From: Ruminobacter amylophilus
GTDB lineage: Bacteria; Pseudomonadota; Gammaproteobacteria; Enterobacterales; Succinivibrionaceae
Length of the DNA stretch: 64,000 nucleotides
Assembly (NCBI RefSeq): GCF_900115655.1
Contig: NZ_FOXF01000001.1
Span: forward strand, 1 to 64,000
Direction of reading: 5' to 3'
Part shown: in pieces, positions 10,051 through 19,188 of the stretch
How positions within the stretch are numbered: the first letter of the stretch is position 1
How the letters are laid out: each line of letters starts with the position of its first letter
Notes under the pieces: model-generated
What the model was told of the DNA's origin: nothing
The model's input: only the letters and a program-made list of their open reading frames with translations
Database searches by the model: none
Program-made: the position numbers and the translations under genes

Positions 10051-10093
10051 AAGCCTGCATCTTCATTTACATGAAAAAGGATGCAGGCTTTTC
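10051..10093 (+). terminator. Intrinsic terminator of rodA
   Basis: AGCCTGCATC (10052-10061) pairs with GATGCAGGCT (10080-10089), with TTTT closing the structure. Confidence 0.8.
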
Positions 10094-10157
10094 CCATATC
10101 GGGAAACATGACGCTTTTCTCTGTATAAAGTTTGGTATTTTGTGAGTTTTCCGTTTA

Positions 10158-10184
10158 TTGTAACAGCCTAAATTATGCTATATT
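10158..10184 (+). promoter_or_regulatory. Candidate promoter for mltB
   Basis: TTGTAA (10158-10163) and TATATT (10179-10184) are separated by 15 bp, a little short. It lies between the rodA terminator and the repeat-bearing mltB leader. Confidence 0.35.
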
Positions 10185-10277
10185 AGGCAACCGTGAAACA
10201 GATGTTTCAATGATTACCGGACGGGGCTGTCTGATGAATGCCTGCAGCTTTTCAGACACTTTACAGGAGAAAGACAG

Positions 10278-10323
10278 TTCCTCAACGTCAGTCCTTTTGG
10301 AATTCCTCAACGTCAGTCCTTTT
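10278..10323 (+). repeat. 25-bp tandem repeat in the mltB leader
   Basis: The 21-nt words at 10278-10298 and 10303-10323 are identical and share the core ctcaacgtcagtcctttt. Each contains GTCAGTCC (10287-10294 and 10312-10319), which is the exact complement of GGACTGAC at 10404-10411, ten bases before the mltB ATG. Pairing could hide the start region. The regulatory role is inference. Confidence 0.75.
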
Positions 10324-10420
10324 TGAAAAAATTCGGACAGGAATGCAACAGACGGTACACAGCCCTGTCTTACTTAACAGGTCCTGATAAAACAATGAGG
10401 CCCGGACTGACAGTACTTAC

Positions 10421-11551
10421 ATGATGTGGAGATTTATTTTGAACAGATTATCCGCCCTTATACTTGGAACCTTAATCGGAACCATGGGCTTTGGCCTCCA
10501 GGCTGAAGCCGCCCAGAACACTCATGCACATCACCATGTGCAGAATCACGGCAACAGAGCACAGAACATCAAATCAAAAATTCCGCCAAAGGACGATGCA
10601 CTGCTGAAGAAGCTGGCTGCGGATGCCGGCGGAATCACTCACGAAGAACTCAGATCCGCCTACCTGCAGGCAGAAAAAAAGCAGTCCATCATTGATGCCA
10701 TGAACCGCCCCGGCGAAGCCAAGCCCTGGTACAAATACCGCCAGATTTTCATTGTTCCGAAAAGAATCAACGAAGGACGCAAGTTCCTCAAAGACAACAG
10801 AGCCATCTTTGACAGAGCGGCATCAACATATCAGGTTAATCCTGAAATCGTGGCAGCCATCATCGGCGTGGAAACATACTACGGCGCCAACATGGGTAAC
10901 TATCGCGTGCTTGATGCGCTCTACACCCTCGGCTTCCATTATCCGAAAAGAGCCGAATACTTCAGCAAGGAATTCGCCAACTACGTAAAGCTTGCCAAAC
11001 AGCAGGGATGGAAGCATAACGAAATCAAGGGTTCATATGCCGGAGCCATGGGTATGGGACAGTTCATGCCGTGGAGCTATATGAGATGGGCCGTTGACTT
11101 CAACAATGACGGTCACAAGGATCTGTTCCACAACAAGGCGGATGCCATCGGCAGCGTAGCCAACTATTTCCATGAACACGGCTGGATATACGGAGCTCCC
11201 GTAACCGCAAAGGTTAAGGTGGAAAGACCTGAAAAGATTGAATCACTGCTTGCAGGTGACACCAAACCAAATACCACGGTCGGTGAACTCAGAAAACTCG
11301 GAGTTACCGTTCCGGCCGTTTACGAAAACAAGGTCAGATGCCGTCTGTTCAAGTTCCAGACTGAAAAAGGCTGGGATTACTACATAGGCTTCCATAACTT
11401 CTACGTGATCACCAGATACAACAAGAGTCCTCTGTATGCCATGGCCGTATATGACCTAAGTCAGGAAATCATTAAAAAACCTGCAGCCGAAAACAGTCAC
11501 CATAAGAAGCCTGCTCACGGCAAACCGGTCTCCCACAGTCACAAGAAGTAA
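10421..11551 (+). CDS. mltB: Membrane-bound lytic murein transglycosylase B
   Basis: Cleaves glycan strands of peptidoglycan in the periplasm, leaving 1,6-anhydro ends. After a signal peptide of about 30 residues ending AEA comes a His-rich linker, then the SLT_2 domain with the catalytic Glu151 in IGVETYYG, and the motifs SYAGAMGMGQFMPWSY and DLFHNKADAIGSVANYF. No lipobox is visible, unlike E. coli MltB. The C-terminus is again rich in His and Lys, which may bind metal or cell wall. The position between rodA and rlpA is as in Pseudomonas. The start has no clear Shine-Dalgarno sequence, so control by the leader is possible. Confidence 0.93.
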   Translation: MMWRFILNRLSALILGTLIGTMGFGLQAEAAQNTHAHHHVQNHGNRAQNIKSKIPPKDDALLKKLAADAGGITHEELRSAYLQAEKKQSIIDAMNRPGEAKPWYKYRQIFIVPKRINEGRKFLKDNRAIFDRAASTYQVNPEIVAAIIGVETYYGANMGNYRVLDALYTLGFHYPKRAEYFSKEFANYVKLAKQQGWKHNEIKGSYAGAMGMGQFMPWSYMRWAVDFNNDGHKDLFHNKADAIGSVANYFHEHGWIYGAPVTAKVKVERPEKIESLLAGDTKPNTTVGELRKLGVTVPAVYENKVRCRLFKFQTEKGWDYYIGFHNFYVITRYNKSPLYAMAVYDLSQEIIKKPAAENSHHKKPAHGKPVSHSHKK

Positions 11552-11567
11552 TAATCCGGGATAGTCT

Positions 11568-12434
11568 ATGAAAAAATTTATACCTCTCCTAACGGTTAGC
11601 GCGGGACTCTCTCTCGGACTTGTCACGCAGGGGTGCGTTACCTCTTCAGGCAGCCCGGTCGTGGAAAACGGCAGTAACCCCGCCGTAACCACCGGAGCCG
11701 GAACCGATGCTCCCTACTACGGCACCGGCCCCAACAACAGCATGCCGGCACCTCAGACCGCTCCGGTTGATCTCAGAAACGTAACCGGAGCCAGACTCAC
11801 CTCTGAAAAATACAGTGTAAGAGGCAACAAGGACTATACCGTTCTCGGACAGAAGTACAAAGTATGGCGTGACGTGGAAAGCTATTACGAGGAAGGCACG
11901 GCCTCCTGGTACGGTCCGGGATTTCACGGCCAGAACACCTCCAACGGTGAACCCTACAATATGAACGGCTATACGGCCGCCCACAAGAACCTGCCTCTGC
12001 CGAGTTTTCTGAAGGTTACCAATCTGGAAAACAACAAATCCGTAATCGTGAGGGTAAACGACCGCGGTCCGTTCCACGGCAATCGCATACTTGATCTGTC
12101 ACGCGGAGCCGCCTCAAAAATCGGGGTAATCGGTCCGGGAACCGCCAGAGTCAGGGTTGAACTCATTAAAACCGTGGCCACCAAGGATCAGACCAACGAA
12201 AATCTGATGAACGGTTTTAAACCTTATATTCAGGTTTTCAGCACCATGGATTATAATAAGGCGCTAACTATAAAAAACAGTCTGTCCAGAGAAACCGGCA
12301 AACCTGTTTTTATCCAGAACTACCAGCAGGCATACAGGGTAAAAATGGGACCGCTTAAACAGGACGAGGCAGACAGAGCGCTGTCTGCAGTCAGAAAGTC
12401 CGGATTCTCCGGAGCTTTCTTTACAGCTGACTGA
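11568..12434 (+). CDS. rlpA: Septal-ring lytic transglycosylase / lipoprotein RlpA
   Basis: Outer-membrane lipoprotein that acts on glycan strands lacking stem peptides at the division site in some species. A signal peptide ends LVTQGC with Cys23 as the lipidated residue. A Pro/Gly/Asn-rich linker follows. The double-psi beta-barrel begins near residue 109 (EGTASWYGPGFHGQNTSNGE) and includes VNDRGPFHGNRILDLSRGAA. A SPOR domain that binds denuded peptidoglycan begins near residue 219 (KPYIQVF). At 288 residues it is shorter than E. coli RlpA. The TGA overlaps the ATG at 12434. Confidence 0.95.
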   Translation: MKKFIPLLTVSAGLSLGLVTQGCVTSSGSPVVENGSNPAVTTGAGTDAPYYGTGPNNSMPAPQTAPVDLRNVTGARLTSEKYSVRGNKDYTVLGQKYKVWRDVESYYEEGTASWYGPGFHGQNTSNGEPYNMNGYTAAHKNLPLPSFLKVTNLENNKSVIVRVNDRGPFHGNRILDLSRGAASKIGVIGPGTARVRVELIKTVATKDQTNENLMNGFKPYIQVFSTMDYNKALTIKNSLSRETGKPVFIQNYQQAYRVKMGPLKQDEADRALSAVRKSGFSGAFFTAD

Positions 12435-12463
12435 TGAATTTAATGAAAGGAACCAGTAAACAA

Positions 12464-13687
12464 ATGTTATCAAAGATAATATCTACTTTTATTGCATCCG
12501 TGTTACTTGCAGGATCTGTCACAGCCATAGCCGATGCCACTGTGGAAGTACCGGAATCATCCACCCTGCCGCCTCCGGCTCCTAGCGATCAGATTCCTGA
12601 ACCGCCGTCTCCTAATGTTCGCGCCTACCTGCTTATGGATTATGCTTCAGGTCGTGTTCTTTTTGGAAAGGCATATGAGGATCAGATAGATCCTGCCTCC
12701 CTGACCAAAATGATGACCTCATACGTAATCGGTCAGGAAATCAAACTCGGACGTCTTCACCTGAACGACATGGTAACCATCAGTGAAAAGGCCTGGAGCA
12801 AGAACTACTCCGATTCTTCAAAGATGTTCATTGAAGTCGGCCGTGAAGTTCCTGTTGAACTCCTCAACAAGGGAATCATCATCGCTTCAGGCAACGATGC
12901 CTGTATCGCCATGGCGGAACACATTGCCGGATCTGAGAGCTCCTTCGCCTCACTGATGAACGAATGGGCCAAGATTATCGGCCTCAAGAACTCGCATTTC
13001 GTGAACAGCCACGGTCTCTATGACGAAAACCACTATTCAACCGCCTACGACATGGCCCTTCTGGGAAGAGCACTGATTAAGGATCTTCCTGAAGAATACG
13101 CCATTTACTCTGAAAAGGAATTTTCATTCAACGGCATCAAGCAGTACAACAGAAACAAGCTTCTCTGGGATACCACCATCAATGCCGACGGCATCAAGAC
13201 CGGTCACCTCAGTCAGGTGGGCTACAATCTGGTGGCTTCAGCAGTTCACCCTTCCAACGGCATGAGACTTATTTCCGTAATCATCGGAGACGTAAGTGAA
13301 AAGGAGCGTGCGGCTCACTCCAAGGAGCTGCTGCGCTACGGCATGCGTTTCTATGAACCTTACACTGCTTTCAAGCAGGGACAGGCCCTTGCCACCAAGG
13401 AAGTACGTTTAGGCGACAGAGATTCCATCAGCATCGGAACCCTTAACGACGTAAGTCTGGTTGTACCAATCAACTCAGTAAGCCGTTTAAAGGCTGAATA
13501 TTCACTTGATCAGAAGAATCTTACCGCTCCTATCAAGAAAGGTGCAAAGATTGGCGTGCTTAACCTGTCTCTTGACGGCAAGGTCATCTACAAGACCAAT
13601 CTGGTATCCCTTGACGAAGTCAACGAAGGCGGTTTCTTTTCAAGAACCTGGGATCATATTGTGATATTTTTTAAGGATTTATTCTAA
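12464..13687 (+). CDS. dacA: D-alanyl-D-alanine carboxypeptidase (PBP5 type)
   Basis: Removes the terminal D-alanine from peptidoglycan stem peptides in the periplasm. The signal peptide MLSKIISTFIASVLLAG is followed by the peptidase S11 domain with SLTK (Ser79-Lys82), SGN (142-144) and KTG (245-247). A C-terminal beta domain and an amphipathic anchor end the protein. I chose the ATG at 12464, which has AAAGG upstream and gives 407 residues with a clean signal peptide. In-frame ATGs at 12434 and 12443 would add up to 10 residues, the first overlapping the rlpA stop. Confidence 0.95.
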   Translation: MLSKIISTFIASVLLAGSVTAIADATVEVPESSTLPPPAPSDQIPEPPSPNVRAYLLMDYASGRVLFGKAYEDQIDPASLTKMMTSYVIGQEIKLGRLHLNDMVTISEKAWSKNYSDSSKMFIEVGREVPVELLNKGIIIASGNDACIAMAEHIAGSESSFASLMNEWAKIIGLKNSHFVNSHGLYDENHYSTAYDMALLGRALIKDLPEEYAIYSEKEFSFNGIKQYNRNKLLWDTTINADGIKTGHLSQVGYNLVASAVHPSNGMRLISVIIGDVSEKERAAHSKELLRYGMRFYEPYTAFKQGQALATKEVRLGDRDSISIGTLNDVSLVVPINSVSRLKAEYSLDQKNLTAPIKKGAKIGVLNLSLDGKVIYKTNLVSLDEVNEGGFFSRTWDHIVIFFKDLF

Positions 13688-13983
13688 TGACCGACAATAC
13701 AAACGCTCCTGAGAAGGAAGAACCGAAGCTTGAAGAGCTTATTCAGTTTCCGGCCAAACTGACCTTCAAATTCATCGGCAACAACAACGACGCCGTTGAA
13801 GGCATCATCAAGACTTTTTTTGATGAAAAACTGGCTATCGGATCCCAGATAAGCGAAGGTCGAAAAAGCCGTACCGGCAAATACGTCACCTTCAATGTAT
13901 CCGCTACGGTAAATGACAAGGAAACCCTTCACAGAATCTATAACGAAGGGGCTGAACTTCCTCACGTTCAGCATGTATTATAA
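13687..13983 (+). CDS. ybeD: YbeD family protein (DUF493/UPF0250)
   Basis: A small ACT-like-fold protein of unknown biochemical role, conserved directly after dacA. The 98-residue product has the family features FKFIGNNNDAVEGIIKTFFD and SRTGKYVTFNVSATV. An acidic N-terminal tail of about 20 residues precedes them. The ATG overlaps the dacA stop by one base, so translation is coupled. In E. coli lipB and lipA follow; here they do not, and sanA comes next. Confidence 0.93.
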   Translation: MTDNTNAPEKEEPKLEELIQFPAKLTFKFIGNNNDAVEGIIKTFFDEKLAIGSQISEGRKSRTGKYVTFNVSATVNDKETLHRIYNEGAELPHVQHVL

Positions 13984-14048
13984 TAACTGATAAATAACGG
14001 CTCTGCCCGGGGACATTCCCCGGCAGAAAAAACGGCGGACGGGGAAAT

Positions 14049-14945
14049 ATGTCTCACAACGCATTCATAAGGGAATACGGCAACTTCATGCGCAAGGTGT
14101 TTTACGTATTCATTATCACGGTTCTCATGATGCTGGTTCTCACCTGCATCATGATGAGCGATATTTCCCGCATGTCCGCCTACACCTATAATTCAGTTGA
14201 AAAAATACCTCACAACCGTACCGGACTTCTTCTCGGAACCTCAAAGTTCGTATCCAAAAACAGAATCAATCAGTATTACCAGAACCGCATCAATGCGGCC
14301 ATCGAACTGTTTCACAGCGGTAAAATCGATTATATTGTGGTATCAGGGGATAATGCCCTCAAATCATACAACGAACCACGCACCATGCGTAAGGATCTGA
14401 TTAAAAGAGGCATACCGTCAGACAGAATCTACCTTGACTACGCAGGCTTCAGAACCCTGGACAGCGTGGTCAGAATCAAGCACATCTTCAAACAGAACAG
14501 TGTTACCATCATCAGTCAGGACTTCCATAACGAAAGAGCCGTGTACATCGCAAGACATAACGGTATCAACGCCATTGCCTTCAATGCTCACGTTCCGAAG
14601 CAGGATTTCTTTGTTTCCAACATCAGGGAATTCTTCGCCAGACTGAAATGCATCCTTGACGTCTATATTTTTGACAGCAAGCCTAAGTTCCTGGGCGACT
14701 CCATTGAAATCGGCGGAGAGAACATTTCTCCTAAGCATGCCCAGCTGCATGACACAACACATTCAGCCGAAGGCAAGCCTGAAGCCATTATTCCGGAACA
14801 GAACGATGCCGCCGACGGAATCATGAACAACAGTGACTATGAGTATGAAGAGAGTGTTCCTAACGACGAAGGCAGCTATCAGGAACCAGCCGGCGGACAG
14901 GATGCTTCAGAACAGATGCCGGACGCCTCAGGTACTCATCACTGA
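14049..14945 (+). CDS. sanA: SanA-like DUF218 membrane protein
   Basis: Inner-membrane protein linked in E. coli to envelope barrier function and vancomycin resistance at high temperature. One membrane segment (about residues 17-38) is followed by a DUF218 domain with LLLGTSKFV, RINAAIELFHSGK, IVVSGDNA, YNEPRTMRKDLIKRGIP and YLDYAGFRTLDSVVR, all very close to SanA. It has an extra C-terminal tail of about 70 residues, strongly acidic and rich in Glu, Asp, Gln and Ser, that E. coli SanA lacks. ATP or metal chemistry of the family is unsettled. Confidence 0.85.
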   Translation: MSHNAFIREYGNFMRKVFYVFIITVLMMLVLTCIMMSDISRMSAYTYNSVEKIPHNRTGLLLGTSKFVSKNRINQYYQNRINAAIELFHSGKIDYIVVSGDNALKSYNEPRTMRKDLIKRGIPSDRIYLDYAGFRTLDSVVRIKHIFKQNSVTIISQDFHNERAVYIARHNGINAIAFNAHVPKQDFFVSNIREFFARLKCILDVYIFDSKPKFLGDSIEIGGENISPKHAQLHDTTHSAEGKPEAIIPEQNDAADGIMNNSDYEYEESVPNDEGSYQEPAGGQDASEQMPDASGTHH

Positions 14946-14956
14946 CGGGAAAATTC

Positions 14957-14998
14957 CGTGCTTTTCATTTTCAATGAAAACACGCCCCGTTTTTCTTT
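14957..14998 (+). terminator. Possible terminator of sanA
   Basis: TTTTCATT (14962-14969) pairs with AATGAAAA (14973-14980) and is extended by GTG with CAC. A T-rich stretch begins at 14990, several bases after the stem, so the fit is imperfect. Confidence 0.35.
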
Positions 14999-15163
14999 TA
15001 AGTACATCACAAATTTCAGTTGAGAGAAAACCCCGAACTATTTACAATAACTGCCAAGGACTCTCACATATTCCCTATGAGTAATCAACTGCTGTTTTAC
15101 CCAGAATTCGGACTCAAGGAATAAAGCCCAGGTTTTTACAGAAATACGGACACAGGATTTATT

Positions 15164-16612
15164 ATGTACAGCTGGAAGGATTGTATATTTCTGACCAAAG
15201 ACGGCCAGGCTCATTTCATTTTAAAGAATCTTACCCTTGAAGATCACTGCTTCTGCACCATCATAGGACAGAACGGCAGCGGCAAAACACTGTTTGCAAA
15301 ATCCATCTGCGGTGAACTCAAGAACACCAGCGGAACGGTACCTGAATCAATCAGCGTGGCCAATATTTCATTCGAAAAACAGATGGAATTCATTGAAGAG
15401 GACTTCAACAGACGCAATTCCGACACCGAAAGCGATCTGGTAGGCTATACTCCCATGGAAATGTTCCTCAGGGTAAACGAGGATAAGAGAGTAATCAGCA
15501 GCCTGTGTGAAACTCTTCATTTCAGCTATGCGCTTAACCGTTCATATCACAAGCTTTCCAGCGGTGAAGGCCGCAAGGCGCTGATTATCGAAGCTCTGCT
15601 GAAAAATCCTGAACTGATTGTTCTTGATTCTCCTTTTGACGGACTTGACGTGAAAACCCGTGAAGATCTTCAGCAGATGCTGATTGATATCTACAATCAG
15701 GGAAAATCAATCGTTGTTACCGTTAACCGTTTTGATGAAATATCACCTATGTGCCAGAAGCTCGGTCTCATCATGGACAAGGAACTGGTTAAATTCGGAG
15801 ATAAGGACGAAATTCTCAACAACAGTGAAGTAAAACAGCTTACCCACTACGAAAAGCTTCCGAAGATCTACAGTCTTCCTGAAGTTCCTGAAGACTGCCG
15901 TGACACTCTTGACCGCTCAATTCCTATTGCCGTACTCAAAGACGTTACCGTTCAGTACGAGGATCACGTGATTCTGAACAGGCTCAACTGGACCATCAAT
16001 CCTTACGAACACTGGCAGATAAGCGGTCCTAACGGCTGCGGCAAATCCACCCTTCTTTCACTGATTACCGGTGACAATCCGCAGGGATACAGCAATGATC
16101 TGACCCTTTTCGGAATCAGACGCGGCAGCGGTGAAACCATATGGGACATTAAAAAGCATATCGGCTATGTAAGCCCTTCCTTCCACCTTGACTACCGTGT
16201 AAGCTGCTCCATCATCAATGTGATTCTTTCAGGATACTTTGACACCATCGGTCTTTACGAACAGCCTGGAGACAAGAAAATCAGCCTGGCATTACAGTGG
16301 CTGAAGATTCTCGGTCTCAAGGAACAGGCCAACAACAGCTTCAAATCACTGTCATACGGCCAGCAGAGACTGGTACTCATTGTAAGAGCCCTGGTCAAGC
16401 AGCCTCCTCTGCTGATTCTTGATGAACCTCTGCAGGGACTTGATTCACTGAGCCGTGAACTCGTAAGACGCTTTGTGGAATTTCTGATGAAGAACGGTGA
16501 AACCCAGATTCTTTTCGTGTCTCACCATGCAGACGATGCTCCAAGAGGCATTACTCATCATCTGGTATTCAAGGATAACGGCACCAGAACCTTTGATGTG
16601 GAAATCAAATAA
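15164..16612 (+). CDS. modF: Double-ATPase ABC protein, ModF type
   Basis: A soluble protein of two fused ABC ATPase domains with no membrane segment. The first Walker A is GQNGSGKT (residues 35-42), with signature LSSGEGRK and Walker B LIVLDSPFDGLD. The second is GPNGCGKS (288-295), with LSYGQQRL and LLILDEPLQGLD. Size (482) and domain plan match E. coli ModF (490), a protein of uncertain role named for its place in the molybdate operon. No molybdate transport genes are nearby, so that link is not supported here. It follows a 218-bp spacer and ends in a strong terminator, so it is likely monocistronic. Confidence 0.85.
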   Translation: MYSWKDCIFLTKDGQAHFILKNLTLEDHCFCTIIGQNGSGKTLFAKSICGELKNTSGTVPESISVANISFEKQMEFIEEDFNRRNSDTESDLVGYTPMEMFLRVNEDKRVISSLCETLHFSYALNRSYHKLSSGEGRKALIIEALLKNPELIVLDSPFDGLDVKTREDLQQMLIDIYNQGKSIVVTVNRFDEISPMCQKLGLIMDKELVKFGDKDEILNNSEVKQLTHYEKLPKIYSLPEVPEDCRDTLDRSIPIAVLKDVTVQYEDHVILNRLNWTINPYEHWQISGPNGCGKSTLLSLITGDNPQGYSNDLTLFGIRRGSGETIWDIKKHIGYVSPSFHLDYRVSCSIINVILSGYFDTIGLYEQPGDKKISLALQWLKILGLKEQANNSFKSLSYGQQRLVLIVRALVKQPPLLILDEPLQGLDSLSRELVRRFVEFLMKNGETQILFVSHHADDAPRGITHHLVFKDNGTRTFDVEIK

Positions 16613-16726
16613 TTCACCCACTGAAAGGACATCCTTAAACAAAGCGGGAATTCACTGTTTTCAGGATCATATTCTGAAAAAGCCGAAGAGGAGGAATGTT
16701 GACATCATTTCTCAGTTCTAATAAAG

Positions 16727-16758
16727 TAGGTCGGAAGGTTTCCTCCCGGCCTTATTTT
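16727..16758 (+). terminator. Terminator after the ModF-like gene
   Basis: AGGTCGGAAGG pairs with CCTCCCGGCCT around TTT (16728-16752), with one G-U pair and one mismatch, followed by TTATTTT. Confidence 0.7.
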
Positions 16759-16902
16759 CTCCAACCGACATTTTATGTTTTCAACAGACATGATAATCAT
16801 AAAGAACGGAAGATAACCGAGAACTCCGATCAAACCGATAACCATAATTAAGGAGCACACGCCTGACGGCCCGTGTTTCGGAACATTTTCAGGATAAAAC
16901 AG

Positions 16903-17850
16903 ATGCCAAAAATATCAGTAATAATTCCTATATACAATGTCGAAGAATATCTGCCTGCCTGCCTTGATTCTCTGCTTTCACAGACATTTACGGACTGGGA
17001 AGCGGTATGCGTGGTGGACGGAAGTCCTGATAACAGCGGTGAAATACTGAAGGAATATGCACTTAAGGACTCAAGAATCAGGGCAGTTTTTCAGGAAAAC
17101 CGAGGTGTTTCCGCAACACGCAATACAGGTCTCGGACTCGCAACCGGAGAATATGTATGTTATCTTGATTCCGACGATGAATATTCTCCATTCTTTCTCG
17201 AAAGGATGTATGATGCGGTAAGGGACGGCAAAGCCGACATTGCCTACTGTGAAATCGCAAGAGACAAAAAACTTCTCAGCACAGCTCCGGTGGCGCCGAA
17301 TTACCATGACAACGTCTTTGAAAACTTCGTCACCAAAAAACTCGATATAAAGATATATACTCCCAACAAGATCTTTCGAAGGGACTTGATAAAGGACATC
17401 TCCTTCCCGGAAAACATTGCCATTGGAGAGGATGTGGTATACATATACAAAATCATGTACCGCACCAAAAAAATAGCGTATGTACCGGAACGACTCTATT
17501 ATTACAGAGACAGAAGCTGTTCTGCCGTAAACACCTCTCTCTCAGAAAAAATCATCATGAACAACTTCATGGTGGCTGAACTCATACTGAAGGAATTTAA
17601 GGATAAGGAAATGTCCTGCCTTTCCAGAAAATACGTAAACAGAAGAATGGCCTACAGATTCTTCAAGTTCGCAGTTACTGAACCCATTCACTCAGAAAAC
17701 GGCGCACGTAAGAAGGAATGGTACGTTTACACCTGGCCGCTGCTAAAGAAGTTTAAGGATGCAGGCATGTATAAGCCGCAGCATCTGTCGCTTAAAAACC
17801 GCATAAGATCCTGGCTGTTCCTTAACTTTACCGGACGTCAGAAGAGTTAG
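16903..17850 (+). CDS. Family 2 glycosyltransferase
   Basis: GT-A fold enzyme that probably adds a sugar to a surface glycan. The N-terminus has ISVIIPIYNVEEYLPACLDS, then DWEAVCVVDGSPDNS, GVSATRNTGL and the metal-binding YLDSDDE. The C-terminal third resembles acceptor domains of capsule and LPS transferases. No other sugar genes surround it, so the acceptor is unknown. I chose the ATG at 16903, which has AGGA at 16891-16894; an in-frame GTG at 16873 would add ten residues unlike the family. The product has 315 residues. Confidence 0.85.
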   Translation: MPKISVIIPIYNVEEYLPACLDSLLSQTFTDWEAVCVVDGSPDNSGEILKEYALKDSRIRAVFQENRGVSATRNTGLGLATGEYVCYLDSDDEYSPFFLERMYDAVRDGKADIAYCEIARDKKLLSTAPVAPNYHDNVFENFVTKKLDIKIYTPNKIFRRDLIKDISFPENIAIGEDVVYIYKIMYRTKKIAYVPERLYYYRDRSCSAVNTSLSEKIIMNNFMVAELILKEFKDKEMSCLSRKYVNRRMAYRFFKFAVTEPIHSENGARKKEWYVYTWPLLKKFKDAGMYKPQHLSLKNRIRSWLFLNFTGRQKS

Positions 17851-17866
17851 ACAGGACCAGAAAAAC

Positions 17867-17900
17867 ATAAAGGGATTTACGAATACGTAAATCCCTTTAT
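17867..17900. terminator. Bidirectional terminator between the glycosyltransferase gene and proA
   Basis: A perfect 14-bp stem, ATAAAGGGATTTAC (17867-17880) with GTAAATCCCTTTAT (17887-17900), sits between two convergent genes. The minus-strand side has a better T-run, so it mainly ends the frsA-proB-proA transcript. Confidence 0.75.
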
Positions 17901-17921
17901 CGTTATCATGCATACTGAGGA

Positions 17922-19181
17922 TTAGCTGCGAACGGCGTAATCACCTTCAATAATCCACTTATAGCTGGTAAGCTCAACCAGTCCCATAGGACCTCTGGCA
18001 TGGAGCTTCTGAGTGGAAATGGCAACTTCGGCACCAAGACCGAACTGGGCACCGTCAGAGAAACGGGTGGAAGCATTTACGTAGGCACATGCAGAACCTG
18101 CTTCATTTACGAATCTCAGAGCGTTGGCGTGATCGTTTGTCAGAATGGCATCTGAATGGCAGGCCTCATACTTCTGCATATGAGCAATAACCTGATCCAG
18201 ACCGTCGACAATGGTCACGTTCATGCAGAGAGAAAGCCATTCGGTGGCAAAATCCTCTTCCTTACCTTCGGTAACCATGCTGCCGGCAACTGATGATGCC
18301 AGAGGCAGAGCTTCACCGTGGCATACCATTCTCACCTTCTTTTCAGTCATACGGGCGGCGAGCTTGGGAATGAAGGAAGATGCAATATTCTTATGAACAA
18401 GAATGGTATCAACACTGTTGCAGGCACTAGGCTTCTGAATCTTGGAGTTTTCGATAACGTCCAGAGCTCTTTCCTGATCTGCTGATTCATCCACGAAGAT
18501 ATGACCGACACCGAATCCGCCGATGATTACAGGGATGGTGCTTTCATGCTTGCAGAGCATGTGGAGCTTGGCACCGCCGCGTGGAATAATCATGTCCACG
18601 TACTTGTCCAGATGCAGCAGTTCGGTTACGTACGCACGATCCGGATTTTCAATATACTGAACGGAAGCTGCAGGAAGTCCGGCTGCTTCAAGACCTCTCT
18701 GGATGATCTTAACAATCACCGCATTGGTATTGTAGGTTTCCCTGCCGCCGCGGAGAATACATGCGTTACCTGTCTTGAGACAGAGAGAAGTAATGTCCAC
18801 GGTTACGTTAGGTCTGGCTTCATAGATTACGCCAACCACTCCTAAAGGCACTCTGCGCTTTAAAAGCTTAAGACCGTTAGGCAGAACCCTGCTGTCATAT
18901 TCTGCACCAACAGGATCGTCAAGAAGAACAACCTTTCTCATATCTCCGAGAATGTCGTTCACACGCTTTTCATTCAGCATCAGACGGTCAAGCATGGCTT
19001 CACCGATGCCGCTTTCACGCGCATTCTTAAGGTCAACGGCATTGGCCTCCAGTATTTCCTGAACTGATTCCTGAAGAATATCGGCAATTTTGGAAATAGC
19101 TTCGTTTTTACGGGCTGTTGAGAGAGATGCCAGAACATAAGAGCTCTGCTTTGCTCTCTGGCCTAATAAATTCATATCCAT
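17922..19181 (-). CDS. proA: Gamma-glutamyl phosphate reductase
   Basis: NADPH-dependent reduction of gamma-glutamyl phosphate to glutamate semialdehyde, the second step of proline synthesis. The 419-residue protein shows the aldehyde dehydrogenase-like fold with [27 protein letters not shown] and the catalytic Cys in [10 protein letters not shown]. Length matches E. coli ProA (417). It starts 7 bp after the proB stop. Confidence 0.97.
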   Translation of the reverse strand: MDMNLLGQRAKQSSYVLASLSTARKNEAISKIADILQESVQEILEANAVDLKNARESGIGEAMLDRLMLNEKRVNDILGDMRKVVLLDDPVGAEYDSRVLPNGLKLLKRRVPLGVVGVIYEARPNVTVDITSLCLKTGNACILRGGRETYNTNAVIVKIIQRGLEAAGLPAASVQYIENPDRAYVTELLHLDKYVDMIIPRGGAKLHMLCKHESTIPVIIGGFGVGHIFVDESADQERALDVIENSKIQKPSACNSVDTILVHKNIASSFIPKLAARMTEKKVRMVCHGEALPLASSVAGSMVTEGKEEDFATEWLSLCMNVTIVDGLDQVIAHMQKYEACHSDAILTNDHANALRFVNEAGSACAYVNASTRFSDGAQFGLGAEVAISTQKLHARGPMGLVELTSYKWIIEGDYAVRS

Positions 19182-19188
19182 TTTTTCT

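Noticed and set aside
16873-16902. GTG start for the glycosyltransferase
   Set aside because: The ATG at 16903 has a good AGGA and gives the canonical GT2 N-terminus.
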